Below, in pieces: positions 55,252 through 63,886 of a DNA stretch of 64,000 bases; the stretch's first letter is position 1, and each line of letters opens with the position of its first letter. The stretch is taken from positions 248,001 to 312,000 of the forward strand of contig BPJO01000001.1 in the NCBI GenBank assembly GCA_026004655.1. The letters are read 5' to 3'. The notes beneath the pieces were generated by a model. That model was not told the origin of the DNA. It was given only the letters and a program-made list of their open reading frames with translations, and made no database searches. The position numbers and the translations under genes were made by a program. The DNA is from Phycisphaerae bacterium (GTDB lineage Bacteria; Planctomycetota; Phycisphaerae; Tepidisphaerales; Tepidisphaeraceae).

Positions 55252-56094
55252 ATGAAGCTTCGACCCGGAATTCCCACCCTCGCGGATGTGGATGCACTCA
55301 AAAATGATCCTTGGTACGCCGAGCACTTGGCTTGGAATCATGCGTTTTTGGATCGTCATGGGAAAGCCTTGGAAGGCTATGGCAAACTCTGGGGACAAAA
55401 CCCATTCAAAATGTGGTCCAGACGGTGGGAATATCCGTTTGAGGCCCAAAAAGTGTTGGATTATATCGCGATTCAGTCGGGCAGACCGCTGAAAATGCTC
55501 GATGGGGGATCCGGTGTCACCTACGTCCCTTACTATCTGGTCGAAAAATACCCCGATTTGTCGGTCATTTGCTGTGATACCAACGCGTCCTATGCGCCAA
55601 TGTTCCAAGCAATCAATCAGACGGTCGGACACGAGAAAGTAACGTTCCAGCAAGCCATGCTGCAAAAGCTCCCGTACGAGGACGGCTCGATGGATATTGT
55701 CTGTTGCATCTCCGTCTTGGAACACACGGACAACTATGACGAAATCGTGAACGAGTTTGCCCGGGTGCTGCGTCCGGGCGGATTGTTGGTTCTGACATTC
55801 GACCTCTCCCTGGATGGAAAGTTCACCCTCTCGCGACCGACTGCTGAGAAACTTTTGCGTAATGTCGTATCCCGATTCGACGTTCTTGAAGGACTTGACC
55901 CGATCCAGGAGCTGTCCCGTATGCAGGATCAGACGCAGATTCTGTCGACCAATCATATCAAGACCACCGAACCCGAGCTTCTCCCATGGAGGTATCCCGT
56001 TCTCAAAGCGATCAAGGACCTGATCGAAGGTCATGGCTGGACCGGCGGGTTCAGAAGCAAATCAGTTTTTTGTCTCAGCGGATTGAAACGATGA
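55252..56094 (+). CDS. Class I SAM-dependent methyltransferase
   Basis: A 280-residue methyltransferase of the UbiE/Methyltransf_11 type. Motif I is MLDGGSGVTYVPYYLV, followed by LSVICCDTNASYAPMF, DGSMDIVCCISVLEHT and the motif RVLRPGGLLVLTFDLSL. The N-terminal 75 residues carry a Trp-rich stretch (WGQNPFKMWSRRWEYPFEA). The substrate is unknown. Its stop is shared with the start region of the following glycosyltransferase gene, so it probably methylates a sugar or lipid in the same pathway. The ATG at 55252 (KLRPGIPT) has a weak ribosome site, and the gene is 76 bases after metH. Confidence 0.85.
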   Translation: MKLRPGIPTLADVDALKNDPWYAEHLAWNHAFLDRHGKALEGYGKLWGQNPFKMWSRRWEYPFEAQKVLDYIAIQSGRPLKMLDGGSGVTYVPYYLVEKYPDLSVICCDTNASYAPMFQAINQTVGHEKVTFQQAMLQKLPYEDGSMDIVCCISVLEHTDNYDEIVNEFARVLRPGGLLVLTFDLSLDGKFTLSRPTAEKLLRNVVSRFDVLEGLDPIQELSRMQDQTQILSTNHIKTTEPELLPWRYPVLKAIKDLIEGHGWTGGFRSKSVFCLSGLKR

Positions 56095-56187
56095 GTGGAC
56101 AGGATATTGATTGATCAAGGGACGATGGGACTGAAACGGTGGATCGGAAAAAATACCTATCCGACCGTACAGGAAACGGGAAACAGT

Positions 56188-58056
56188 ATGTCTCTGATCC
56201 CCGATGAAGTTCAAAACAGCGGCGCGACCCCAGCTACGCCGAGGATGATTCACGATCCGAAGCTGGTTTGGAGATGGTTTTGGGGATTATCGATCGGATT
56301 GCTGGGGTTTTATCTTCTTCTACAGAACCCCTACTGGGTCCCCGGCGGGGATAGCGACTTTTATGTCGCGATCGCCAGAAACCTCGTTCAGGAAGGCAAG
56401 TACGAATACAACGGGCTTCCGGTAGCCATCAGCCCCCCGGGTTGGCCTTGGGTGATGGCATTGGTACTTCAGGTGTCGCCTTACTTTTTATCCCTGAAGC
56501 TGCTGGCGATGCTATTCATGTGGGGTTCGTTGCTGATCGGGTATTTTATTGCCCTAAGGTTCGTTCCCCCGCGGATTGCCGCATTGTCGGTGGCGTTGGC
56601 GGGAATCCTGATGCCTGTTTACTCGCTGACTTATTTCCTTCATTCCGAAGGGTTGTATTGTCTACTGAGTGCAGCAGCACTGTTGTTGGTGTTCCGTCTA
56701 CGTGAATCTCCTGATCGATGGGTCGAACGCATCGGTTTGATCCTTCTCTGCGTCGCCATCCCGTTCGTCCGATGGGCCGGGGTTTTTCAAATGCTTCCTT
56801 TGGTCGCGGTTCTACTGAGTGGACGCTGGAGCAGGTCCAACCAGTCGCGGCAATGGTGGACCGCGATTTTTTGTATACTGGCAATTATATCCACCTGGTT
56901 GGGAACTCGTTACTCTCTCGAATTGACCGCCGAGCAATTACAGGCCATCAAAGATGCCGGAGGATCCTCGGTGATGGAGGAAGAAGTCAGCGAAGTCCCT
57001 TCCGACGCCGCTTCGGTTGAGCTTATCCCTATCACCGCCAAAGGCGAAACCAGCGTCATCGAAGAATACGCCCAACGAGTGATCCGTTCCGGCAAATGGT
57101 TCAGCTGGTTGTTATGGCATCCGACACGTTTTGCCGGACCTTTGAATAAATGGCTGGATTCCACCGTATCACTGATCGGGTGGCTGGTCATTGTGTTGCT
57201 GGGTTGGATGGCTGTTCGACGTCTGATCAAAGGAGAACTTTTGTGGTTTTCTCTTGCTCTGTATTGCGGAGGACTATGCCTCAACTGGCCGAACCCCAAT
57301 GCTCGATATTTCGTTCCCGTCGCCGGATTGATCATCCTGGGCACTTTGCTAGCGATCCGTGATCTTGGACAGGTTCTTGACCACAAACCCATTGATTGGA
57401 GTAAATGGATCCGTCGGGGGTTTGTTTACAGCATCATCCTGTGCAATGTTGCTCTTTACGGGGTTGACGTTCTGGTGATGCGTAGCAGCAATTTCTACGA
57501 CACTTTCGAAGCCGGACAGCATCGCGATCTGGTCAATATCGCGCACTATCTACTGAATCTGCCCCCGGAACCCGATCGAACGAAAGTCAGCGAAAAAGAG
57601 TTCTGGGCTTTTGCCCCCTATCGACCCCGAGACGGTGCGATCATGATTAATGAACGTTACGAAAATCTTGACCGTGTTCGTTTCAGCAAGGCCGGGATGC
57701 GGGCGATGGTGCTTTTGACCGATCTAAATATCAAACCCCTCGACAAAGGATTAAGCAAGTTCACCAGCCCATCCGATCCTGCCACCAGTGAATCAGGTAA
57801 AAGATTTCCCACACGGATGATCCGCACGGTCCGGCGGCTCAAGGTCGATTGGGTCTTGATCCAAAGTCCGGCTGTCCCCTGGCGGGTATGGCATTTCAGG
57901 ATACCTTTGGAGTGGTACCGGATGTTTTCCCGATACCCGGATCGTCCACCTTCGGGCGGATGGACGCTGTACCGCTATAACCCTAACGAAGGGGATCTAT
58001 TACCTCAACCCGTTCCTGCCGTTGACGGTTGGCCTAAACGAGTTCCGGGAATGTGA
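56188..58056 (+). CDS. GT-C-type integral membrane glycosyltransferase
   Basis: A membrane protein of about 620 residues with at least nine hydrophobic helices. The N-terminal loop contains the acidic GDSDFYVAIARNLVQEGKY that follows the first helix, the usual catalytic site of ArnT/PMT-like GT-C enzymes using polyprenyl-phosphate sugars. VAISPPGWPW is a family motif. The C-terminal ~150 residues are soluble. It probably adds sugars to an envelope glycan or lipid in the periplasm. The ATG at 56188 (MSLIPDE) is preferred; in-frame starts at 56095 and 56125 are less likely. The stop overlaps the next gene (ATGTGA). Confidence 0.8.
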   Translation: MSLIPDEVQNSGATPATPRMIHDPKLVWRWFWGLSIGLLGFYLLLQNPYWVPGGDSDFYVAIARNLVQEGKYEYNGLPVAISPPGWPWVMALVLQVSPYFLSLKLLAMLFMWGSLLIGYFIALRFVPPRIAALSVALAGILMPVYSLTYFLHSEGLYCLLSAAALLLVFRLRESPDRWVERIGLILLCVAIPFVRWAGVFQMLPLVAVLLSGRWSRSNQSRQWWTAIFCILAIISTWLGTRYSLELTAEQLQAIKDAGGSSVMEEEVSEVPSDAASVELIPITAKGETSVIEEYAQRVIRSGKWFSWLLWHPTRFAGPLNKWLDSTVSLIGWLVIVLLGWMAVRRLIKGELLWFSLALYCGGLCLNWPNPNARYFVPVAGLIILGTLLAIRDLGQVLDHKPIDWSKWIRRGFVYSIILCNVALYGVDVLVMRSSNFYDTFEAGQHRDLVNIAHYLLNLPPEPDRTKVSEKEFWAFAPYRPRDGAIMINERYENLDRVRFSKAGMRAMVLLTDLNIKPLDKGLSKFTSPSDPATSESGKRFPTRMIRTVRRLKVDWVLIQSPAVPWRVWHFRIPLEWYRMFSRYPDRPPSGGWTLYRYNPNEGDLLPQPVPAVDGWPKRVPGM

Positions 58057-58076
58057 TTCGACTAACACAATCCGTT

Positions 58077-59174
58077 ATGACCGATTCTTCTTTGACGATT
58101 ATTATACCCCTCGTGGCAGGTATCGGGAATGCCCTGATGACCGAACCGATGATCCGTCAGCTACGCCAAAACCTGCCTCAGGCGAAGATCCTGGTCATGG
58201 CAATCAATTCCCCTATTGCCGAAGTAGCAAAGCGGATCGGTCAGATAGACGTTGTGGTCACCGGTGGGGGAACCGTCAGGCTGCTCCAAGCCGCTACCTA
58301 CGCCCGAAAGTGTCGTCCCGATTTTTATATCGTTCCGTTTCCTTCTAACCGATGGCAGTACAATGCCTTGGCACGGGCCGTCGGAGCAAATCGGGTTATT
58401 ATTCACGACTATCCCGTTGGGAAATGGTCTGCCTTGGGGTTTTTACACCCCCGACGAGTCCCGTCCGTCCGGGGGATTCATGACGTCGAACAGAACCTTC
58501 GATTATTACCCGAATTGGGAATTCAGCCTCTGTATCCAGACGCACCACGATTTCCGTTAAACAAGCAGGACCGGGAAATGATCCATCGAATCCTGGAAAA
58601 ATCTGGAATTAATGGTGATTTTGTGGTGCTCCATGCGGGAAGCGCCAAGACCATACTCGCCGAAGCTAAACGTTGGCCGGAACAAAATTATGCCCGTCTG
58701 GCCAGGTCGATTCGGGATGAAACCGGACTGAATGTTCTGGTGGTCGAAGGTCCGGACGAACAAGGAATCAGCCAGTCGATTTATTCCTACCTTTCCGATC
58801 GGAGTGGTATCCGACCCGTTCAATTACAGGGAAGCCTAGGTCTAGCCGGTGCACTTTTGGAGAAATCTCGGTTTTACGTGGGAACCGATTCGGGGCTTGC
58901 GCATCTTGCCGCTGCGGTCGGACGACGTGCTATCACCCTGTTTGCCCCTGCCGATCCGGATCGGGTCTGTCCGTTCGGACAACGGGATCTTGTGATTCAG
59001 CCCGAGGGTCTTGAAAAACCTTCATTTCTGTATCCTTGGGAATCGACCAAACCCCGGATCAGACCCGGTCATGTTCAGGACATCCAACGCATCACGGTCG
59101 AACAGGTCATGTCCAAAGTACGACAGGTCGTGTCTGCACAATCCTCTTCCGTCAGTGAAACGGGCCGACCATGA
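58077..59174 (+). CDS. Glycosyltransferase family 9 (heptosyltransferase-like)
   Basis: A GT9 enzyme of the ADP-heptose:LPS type. The N-terminus has IIIPLVAGIGNALMTEPMIRQL, and the nucleotide-sugar domain has VLHAGSAKT, then KRWPEQNYARLARSIRDETG, VLVVEGPDEQG, and the signature YVGTDSGLAHLAAAVGRRAI plus LFAPADPDRVCPFGQ. It transfers a heptose or related sugar onto lipid core or glycan acceptors in the cytoplasm. ATG 58077 fits the family start; a GTG at 58053 overlaps the upstream stop. The stop overlaps the next start (ATGA). Confidence 0.9.
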   Translation: MTDSSLTIIIPLVAGIGNALMTEPMIRQLRQNLPQAKILVMAINSPIAEVAKRIGQIDVVVTGGGTVRLLQAATYARKCRPDFYIVPFPSNRWQYNALARAVGANRVIIHDYPVGKWSALGFLHPRRVPSVRGIHDVEQNLRLLPELGIQPLYPDAPRFPLNKQDREMIHRILEKSGINGDFVVLHAGSAKTILAEAKRWPEQNYARLARSIRDETGLNVLVVEGPDEQGISQSIYSYLSDRSGIRPVQLQGSLGLAGALLEKSRFYVGTDSGLAHLAAAVGRRAITLFAPADPDRVCPFGQRDLVIQPEGLEKPSFLYPWESTKPRIRPGHVQDIQRITVEQVMSKVRQVVSAQSSSVSETGRP

Positions 59175-60148
59175 GCAAAACGGGAACCATCCTTAAAACC
59201 ATTCTCAAATCCGTCCTGTTTTTGCTCGTACTGACTGGGGTAGGGTATGCGATTTATCAACAGTGGCAAAAGATCGACTTTTCGCAGGTCACGATTCGCC
59301 TGGTTCCAATGGTTCTGGCATTGGGAATGCTGATCGGTGTTTCGACCGTTCAGATGATCAGTTATCGCATGCTATTAAGAGCCTACGCACGCCCACCGGG
59401 ATGGCTGGCGATGCTTGCTGTGGCTTGGGTCCCGCCTTTGGGAAAATATATTCCCGGAAAAGTCGCAGCCCTGATGGCAGCGATGGCGTTACTTAAACGT
59501 TTTTCAATTCCCACCGCGGTTGCTGTGTCCGTCGTATTGGTTTTGGACGGGCTTGCGGTCCTGGCCGGTCTGATTAGCGGATTACCGGTTCTGTACTGGG
59601 AACCGGTTCGTCAAATCGTCCCTTGGGCATGGGTGGCGTGTATACCAGTGATTGCGACCGGCGTCGTATGTCTTTGGCCGAGTGTTTTTGGACGTCTGAT
59701 CAACCTGCTTTTAACACGCTTGGGGAAATCTCCCTTGCCCCGACTTCCTACAGCAAGTGAGTACCTGGTCCCGGTCTTGTGCGCTTTTTCGCAATGGGGA
59801 CTGGCGGGGCTTTCTCTGATGTGGATGGTCGAATCGATCACGGACCAGGACCAATGGCACCGGTTTCCGCTTTTTATCAGTTTTGCAGCCTTATCCCAGA
59901 CCATCGGATATCTCGCCTTGTTTGCTCCGGGGGGGATTGGAGTACGCGAAGCCATTCTTCTGGCAGGGTTGACCCCGTTGGTCGGACCTTTGGTCGGTTT
60001 AATCGTCCCACTTCGGGCTTTGTCACAAATCGTTGTGGATGTGATGCTAGCCTGTATCGGATTAGGGATTCTTGCACGTCTGAAGTCGTCCCCGGGAACG
60101 ATCCCAGCAACATCCTCTGCAGTCATTCCTCCGTCCGATTCGACGTGA
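59171..60148 (+). CDS. Lysylphosphatidylglycerol synthase/UPF0104-type membrane protein
   Basis: A 325-residue protein with about seven hydrophobic helices. YRMLLRAYARPPGWLAMLAVAW, the charged PLGKYIPGKVAALMAAMALL, and the late block YLALFAPGGIGVREAILLAG are hallmarks of the flippase-like/UPF0104 family (the membrane part of MprF). Members move lipids or lipid-linked sugars across the membrane. It follows the GT9 gene with an ATGA overlap, so it may export the product of these glycosyltransferases. Its stop overlaps the next frame in TGATG. Confidence 0.88.
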   Translation: MSKTGTILKTILKSVLFLLVLTGVGYAIYQQWQKIDFSQVTIRLVPMVLALGMLIGVSTVQMISYRMLLRAYARPPGWLAMLAVAWVPPLGKYIPGKVAALMAAMALLKRFSIPTAVAVSVVLVLDGLAVLAGLISGLPVLYWEPVRQIVPWAWVACIPVIATGVVCLWPSVFGRLINLLLTRLGKSPLPRLPTASEYLVPVLCAFSQWGLAGLSLMWMVESITDQDQWHRFPLFISFAALSQTIGYLALFAPGGIGVREAILLAGLTPLVGPLVGLIVPLRALSQIVVDVMLACIGLGILARLKSSPGTIPATSSAVIPPSDST

Positions 60149-60188
60149 TGACTACCGTTCCAGTCTTTTGGTCGGTACACTCCGATAT

Positions 60189-61457
60189 GTGTCGGAACAC
60201 GCAAGTCTTTTCAGTCTCCAGATTGATCCCATCGCTGTCATCGAATCAATCCGGCAGACCTCTATTCCTTTTGAAGTCCTTGGACCCGAAGAAGACTGGC
60301 GAAAGATTATCATCACCCCTGACCCCCAAGCGTCCTCTCAGCAGCTCACGTTATCGCTGAAGCAACGTTCGATTGATCAGGTGTTTTTCCGGAAGAAAAT
60401 CCCGGACCTGATGTCGACCGTACAGCGGATCACGGCTTTTGACCCCCGACGTCAGGAATCGTTGCTTCGTTTGATTCCCAACTGGAACGTTTGTATCGAA
60501 TTGACCGCCGAACCGACCTTTTACCAGCACCCGGACTTTCTGAGAGTAATGACCCTCGTTGCCCGACTGGTCGAGGGGGTTTTTGTCATACCCACAGGGT
60601 TTCTCGACAGCGAATCGCGTGAAATTCTGATGAACAACGGGACGAGCAACCCTCAGGCCGTTTTGCCGGTCGGTCTGCCATTTCCCGCACCAACCGACAC
60701 GCCCCTGACCCAATCCGCCCCTTCCGCGCTGCCCAGAATTGAAACACCGACTGGAGCCCATGATTTTTTGATTCCCGACGCCCGGAGAGTCGCCGAACGA
60801 ATGTACGTCATGCTCGCGGTTGCTTATCGTGGGGTGCTGGACATCAATCCCGACCGACCCAATCGGGATGCCTATCTGGCTCGATTGGCTGACTGGTTCT
60901 GGTCCATGAATATCGGACACGAACTGGAAGAACATGAACGATACGTCCTGGACCAACCGTTGGGCGAATTGGGTCTTCAACGGGCTCAAGAACTGGTTCA
61001 ATCCTTCGAAGCCGTCTCTATTCTGGCTTGGGCATTGGAACTGGTGGAACTGACTGCCCACGATCAATTCGTCCAACCCAAACGACTGGTCGAAACGCTC
61101 GGTTTGTTCCGTGAAGACGCCCGGTTCGTGATCGATTCGGCACAATTACGTTGTGAAGCCGAGATCCGCACCGTAGCCGACCGGATTTTAGCAGTCCATT
61201 GGCGATTGAGAGAACTCGAGATTCATCCCCGTCCTGTGGATTTTTTATCCATGTGCCGTGACGGATGGTTTGGTGCGTTTGACACCGAATCCTTGACCAT
61301 GATCGAGAATGATCTTTCGGTCAGCCAACAACCGATCACCCGGATCGACCCTACCATGCGCCAACGGTTGCATCAATCCATCCGTCAGAGGCACCAGGCC
61401 CTCAACTGGCTATGCGGTCATCATCCTGTCTTTTCCCACGTGAAAATCTCAACCTGA
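60189..61457 (+). CDS. DUF4272 domain protein
   Basis: A DUF4272 protein of about 422 residues. The N-terminal ~130 residues form a beta/alpha domain (LFSLQIDPIAVIESIRQTSI, WRKIIITPD). A Pro/Thr-rich linker (about 170-200) leads to the DUF4272 core with RVAERMYVMLAVAYRGVLDI, EAVSILAWALELVELT, RDGWFG and the ending RHQALNWLCGHHP. Function is unknown. The start is unclear: GTG 60189 gives MSEHASLF, TTG 60168 extends it, and an ATG at 60148 coupled to the upstream stop lies in another frame. It lies just downstream of the glycosyltransferase group. Confidence 0.8.
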   Translation: MSEHASLFSLQIDPIAVIESIRQTSIPFEVLGPEEDWRKIIITPDPQASSQQLTLSLKQRSIDQVFFRKKIPDLMSTVQRITAFDPRRQESLLRLIPNWNVCIELTAEPTFYQHPDFLRVMTLVARLVEGVFVIPTGFLDSESREILMNNGTSNPQAVLPVGLPFPAPTDTPLTQSAPSALPRIETPTGAHDFLIPDARRVAERMYVMLAVAYRGVLDINPDRPNRDAYLARLADWFWSMNIGHELEEHERYVLDQPLGELGLQRAQELVQSFEAVSILAWALELVELTAHDQFVQPKRLVETLGLFREDARFVIDSAQLRCEAEIRTVADRILAVHWRLRELEIHPRPVDFLSMCRDGWFGAFDTESLTMIENDLSVSQQPITRIDPTMRQRLHQSIRQRHQALNWLCGHHPVFSHVKIST

Positions 61458-61472
61458 CCCCCGTATATCCGG

Positions 61473-62513
61473 TCAGGCAACGGCACGATGGGATGTCGAC
61501 CACTGGATCATCGTCCGGGCGATCTCATCAAGTGGGACTATCTTTTCGGCTGCCCCGATTTTGATGGCTTCCATAGGCATACCGAACACCACACAACTGG
61601 ATTCGTCTTGCGCCATCGTCCTGGCACCGGCTTGACGCATCGCCAGCAAACCCGCGGCACCGTCACAGCCCATTCCCGTCAAGATCGCACCGATCGCGTT
61701 GGCACCTGCGACCTCGGCCACGGTCTTAAACAGCACGTCCACCGAGGGTTTGACCGCATGAACCGTAGGACCGTCCGTGATCGACACGTAATATCTTGCC
61801 CCGGATCGTTTTAACACCATGTGATATCCCCCCGGTGCGATCAGTACGTGTCCAGGAATGACCGAATCACCTTCCTTCGCTTCAGTGACACGAACCTTAC
61901 ATATCGTGTTCAATCGCTCCGCAAAACTGGCTGTGAATCGAGGGGGCATATGCTGCACGATCAACGTACCGGGGGCATTGGCGGGAAACCGGGTCAGCAC
62001 TTCGGTCAACGCTTGCACTCCACCCGTGGACGCGCCAATGGCTAATATTTTATCCGTGGTCTCTGAAAGCGCCACAACGGACAAGGGCTGGCTGGTCTCG
62101 ACCCGTTTCCAGAGTCGTGCCCGAGACGCCAGTTTTACCCGGGAAACCAGGTCTACCCCCAAGTTGGCGATCGAGTACGAACCGTTCGGTTTGCACAAAA
62201 CGTCTACCGCCCCAGCTGCCATCGCGTCGATCGCTGTTCGACTTCCCTGAGGCGTCAGAGACGACAACACGATTGTCGGAATCGGTGTCGTACTCATCAG
62301 TTTCTTCAGAAACGTGATCCCGTCCATCCGCGGCATCTCGACGTCCAGGGTCAGTACGTTCGGACGGTGTCGCCCGATCATACTCAGCGCAACGATCGGG
62401 TCCGGAGCAGTCCCGACGACCTCGATCGACGCATCTTTCTGCAACTCTCGCGTCAACATCTGACGCACTACGGCAGAATCGTCGATCACCAGAACTCGGA
62501 TCTTTTCAGACAT
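61473..62513 (-). CDS. cheB: CheB, chemotaxis protein-glutamate methylesterase
   Basis: CheB removes methyl groups from chemoreceptors and can deamidate Gln. The N-terminal receiver has DDSAVVR and the phosphoacceptor Asp in LTLDVEMPRMDG. The linker is followed by the esterase domain with the catalytic Ser in IGASTGGVQAL, His in LIVQHMPPRFT and Asp in TGMGCDGAAG. The length of 346 residues is normal. ATG 62513 (MSEKIR) follows GGGGATGGTA, giving a good site; an ATG at 62519 adds two residues. It is the last gene of the minus-strand cheR-cheD-cheY-cheX-cheB group. Confidence 0.95.
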   Translation of the reverse strand: MSEKIRVLVIDDSAVVRQMLTRELQKDASIEVVGTAPDPIVALSMIGRHRPNVLTLDVEMPRMDGITFLKKLMSTTPIPTIVLSSLTPQGSRTAIDAMAAGAVDVLCKPNGSYSIANLGVDLVSRVKLASRARLWKRVETSQPLSVVALSETTDKILAIGASTGGVQALTEVLTRFPANAPGTLIVQHMPPRFTASFAERLNTICKVRVTEAKEGDSVIPGHVLIAPGGYHMVLKRSGARYYVSITDGPTVHAVKPSVDVLFKTVAEVAGANAIGAILTGMGCDGAAGLLAMRQAGARTMAQDESSCVVFGMPMEAIKIGAAEKIVPLDEIARTMIQWSTSHRAVA

Positions 62514-62525
62514 TACCATCCCCGA

Positions 62526-62990
62526 TTATTGGTCCGTGATAAGCTGGACGATCAGTCTATGCCCCTCGATATCAAAAATACGCGTCGTTAAGTTATTCTC
62601 AAAACAGATCTCCGGTTTCTCAATCTGGATAGGATCGATTGTCGGTAACGACAGTGTGATTCGATCATGCTCTGAACGGGCAATCCTCGGAATCAATGCC
62701 CCAGCGATGACGTTCACGAGCTCTTTCAAACAGTCATCGGATTTCTCATGGGCATCGGCATCAGAAGGGTCCATCCCCAAAATACTCGCAGCCAAGACAA
62801 GTGTGAAATCACGAGACGTGATCACTCGAATCAACCCGGAAAAGTCCCCGCTGAACCGTAGTGAGGCGATGACGGGATTGGTGAGCCTGTCCACCGGATC
62901 ATCCATCGGCTCGGCGGGTAGAAAAGCCATGGTCTCGAGTGATTGAATCAGCGTTTCAGAAAGTGCGTCCTGAATAAGATCATGCGGCAT
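62526..62990 (-). CDS. cheX: CheX-type CheY-phosphate phosphatase
   Basis: A CheC/CheX/FliY-family phosphatase of 154 residues that hydrolyses CheY-P and resets signalling. The active-site motif E-x-x-N occurs once, in KELVNVIAGALIPRI, the CheX pattern, whereas CheC normally has two. The C-terminal strand FDIEGHRLIVQLI is a family feature. AGGAG lies six bases before ATG 62990, and the start overlaps the end of cheY by 11 bases, so the two proteins are translationally coupled and CheY-P is the likely substrate. Confidence 0.88.
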   Translation of the reverse strand: MPHDLIQDALSETLIQSLETMAFLPAEPMDDPVDRLTNPVIASLRFSGDFSGLIRVITSRDFTLVLAASILGMDPSDADAHEKSDDCLKELVNVIAGALIPRIARSEHDRITLSLPTIDPIQIEKPEICFENNLTTRIFDIEGHRLIVQLITDQ

Positions 62991-63369
62991 GGGCAACTCC
63001 TAGTACGTCTTGGATGACTTGGCGGATCTGCTCGGGTGTAAATGGTTTCTTGATATATCCCTGTACTCCGGTCGATCGTAGCTGTTGTACGCGAGATTCC
63101 ATCGACTCACTTGAGACCACGCAGATATTGACTCCTGCGAGCTTGGGGTCTTGTCGGAGTTTTTCGGTGACTTCGACACCGCTCATCTCGGGCATGTTCA
63201 GGTCCAGGAAAACCATATCAAATTTCCCTACCCTCAGCATCGCCAGCGCGTCACGACCGTTGCCGGCTTCGGAGATCTTTTCTACTTCTACACCACATAT
63301 TCCGAGGGTTCGCCTGATTACCGCTCGCGTGGTGGCAGAGTCATCAACAATCAAAAATCGGTATGCCAT
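62980..63369 (-). CDS. cheY: CheY-like response regulator
   Basis: A stand-alone receiver domain of 129 residues. The acidic pair is in FLIVDDSATTR, the phosphoacceptor is Asp56 in VFLDLNMPEMSG, the conserved Ser is in VVSSES and the Lys in YIKKPF. It would carry the signal from CheA to the flagellar motor or pilus. ATG 63369 follows GAGGTG by 6 bases; a GTG at 63378 adds three residues. The gene lies between cheD and cheX in the chemotaxis operon. The kinase CheA is outside the window. Confidence 0.95.
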   Translation of the reverse strand: MAYRFLIVDDSATTRAVIRRTLGICGVEVEKISEAGNGRDALAMLRVGKFDMVFLDLNMPEMSGVEVTEKLRQDPKLAGVNICVVSSESMESRVQQLRSTGVQGYIKKPFTPEQIRQVIQDVLGVAHAA

Positions 63370-63388
63370 GTGTCTCACCTCTATTCGT

Positions 63389-63871
63389 TCAAGCCGCCAT
63401 CGAAACCACCTGTCCTGACCGTTTGAGCAACACGTCTCCGGTACCGACCTGAATACTCATCGTGCGCGGGATAGACCCACCGCAGTCTTCTCCATCCAGA
63501 AGAATACCCGCCTGCCATAGCGCCTTTCGGATCGAAAGGTGGTTTCTTTTGCCGATATCGAAGGTAGTTCCGGTTTCCAGCATTTTGGCCCCGCCTGCGA
63601 TTTTGCAGCGGAGGCGCTTCTTGTCAGCCCCTGCGGACATCATCATCTCCAACAGTTTGACCAGACCGGTATCGCCAAACATGAACGGACAAGTCTGCGC
63701 CTTAGCAAGATCGGTGGAGCTATTGGGGAGTTGGAAATGAAGTAATCCTGCGATCTTTTTCGCCGGATCGTATAGCGTCACTCCGATGCATGACCCGAGC
63801 GAATAGGTGATTATAGAATCTTCCGGGTTAGTCGCGACCTTCGCATCCGAAATATTGACAACATGTTGCAC
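63389..63871 (-). CDS. cheD: CheD, chemoreceptor glutamine deamidase
   Basis: CheD deamidates glutamines on methyl-accepting chemotaxis proteins and in Bacillus binds CheC. The catalytic Cys28 is in ITYSLGSCIGV and His45 in GLLHFQLP. The active-site Thr lies in TTFDIGKRN. The C-terminal block GEDCGGSIPRTM and the ending KRSGQ are typical. It is 160 residues, starting at GTG 63871 with AGAGG five to six bases upstream. It lies between cheR and cheY; a CheX rather than a CheC is present here. Confidence 0.93.
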   Translation of the reverse strand: MQHVVNISDAKVATNPEDSIITYSLGSCIGVTLYDPAKKIAGLLHFQLPNSSTDLAKAQTCPFMFGDTGLVKLLEMMMSAGADKKRLRCKIAGGAKMLETGTTFDIGKRNHLSIRKALWQAGILLDGEDCGGSIPRTMSIQVGTGDVLLKRSGQVVSMAA

Positions 63872-63886
63872 GCGGACCTCTTTTCA

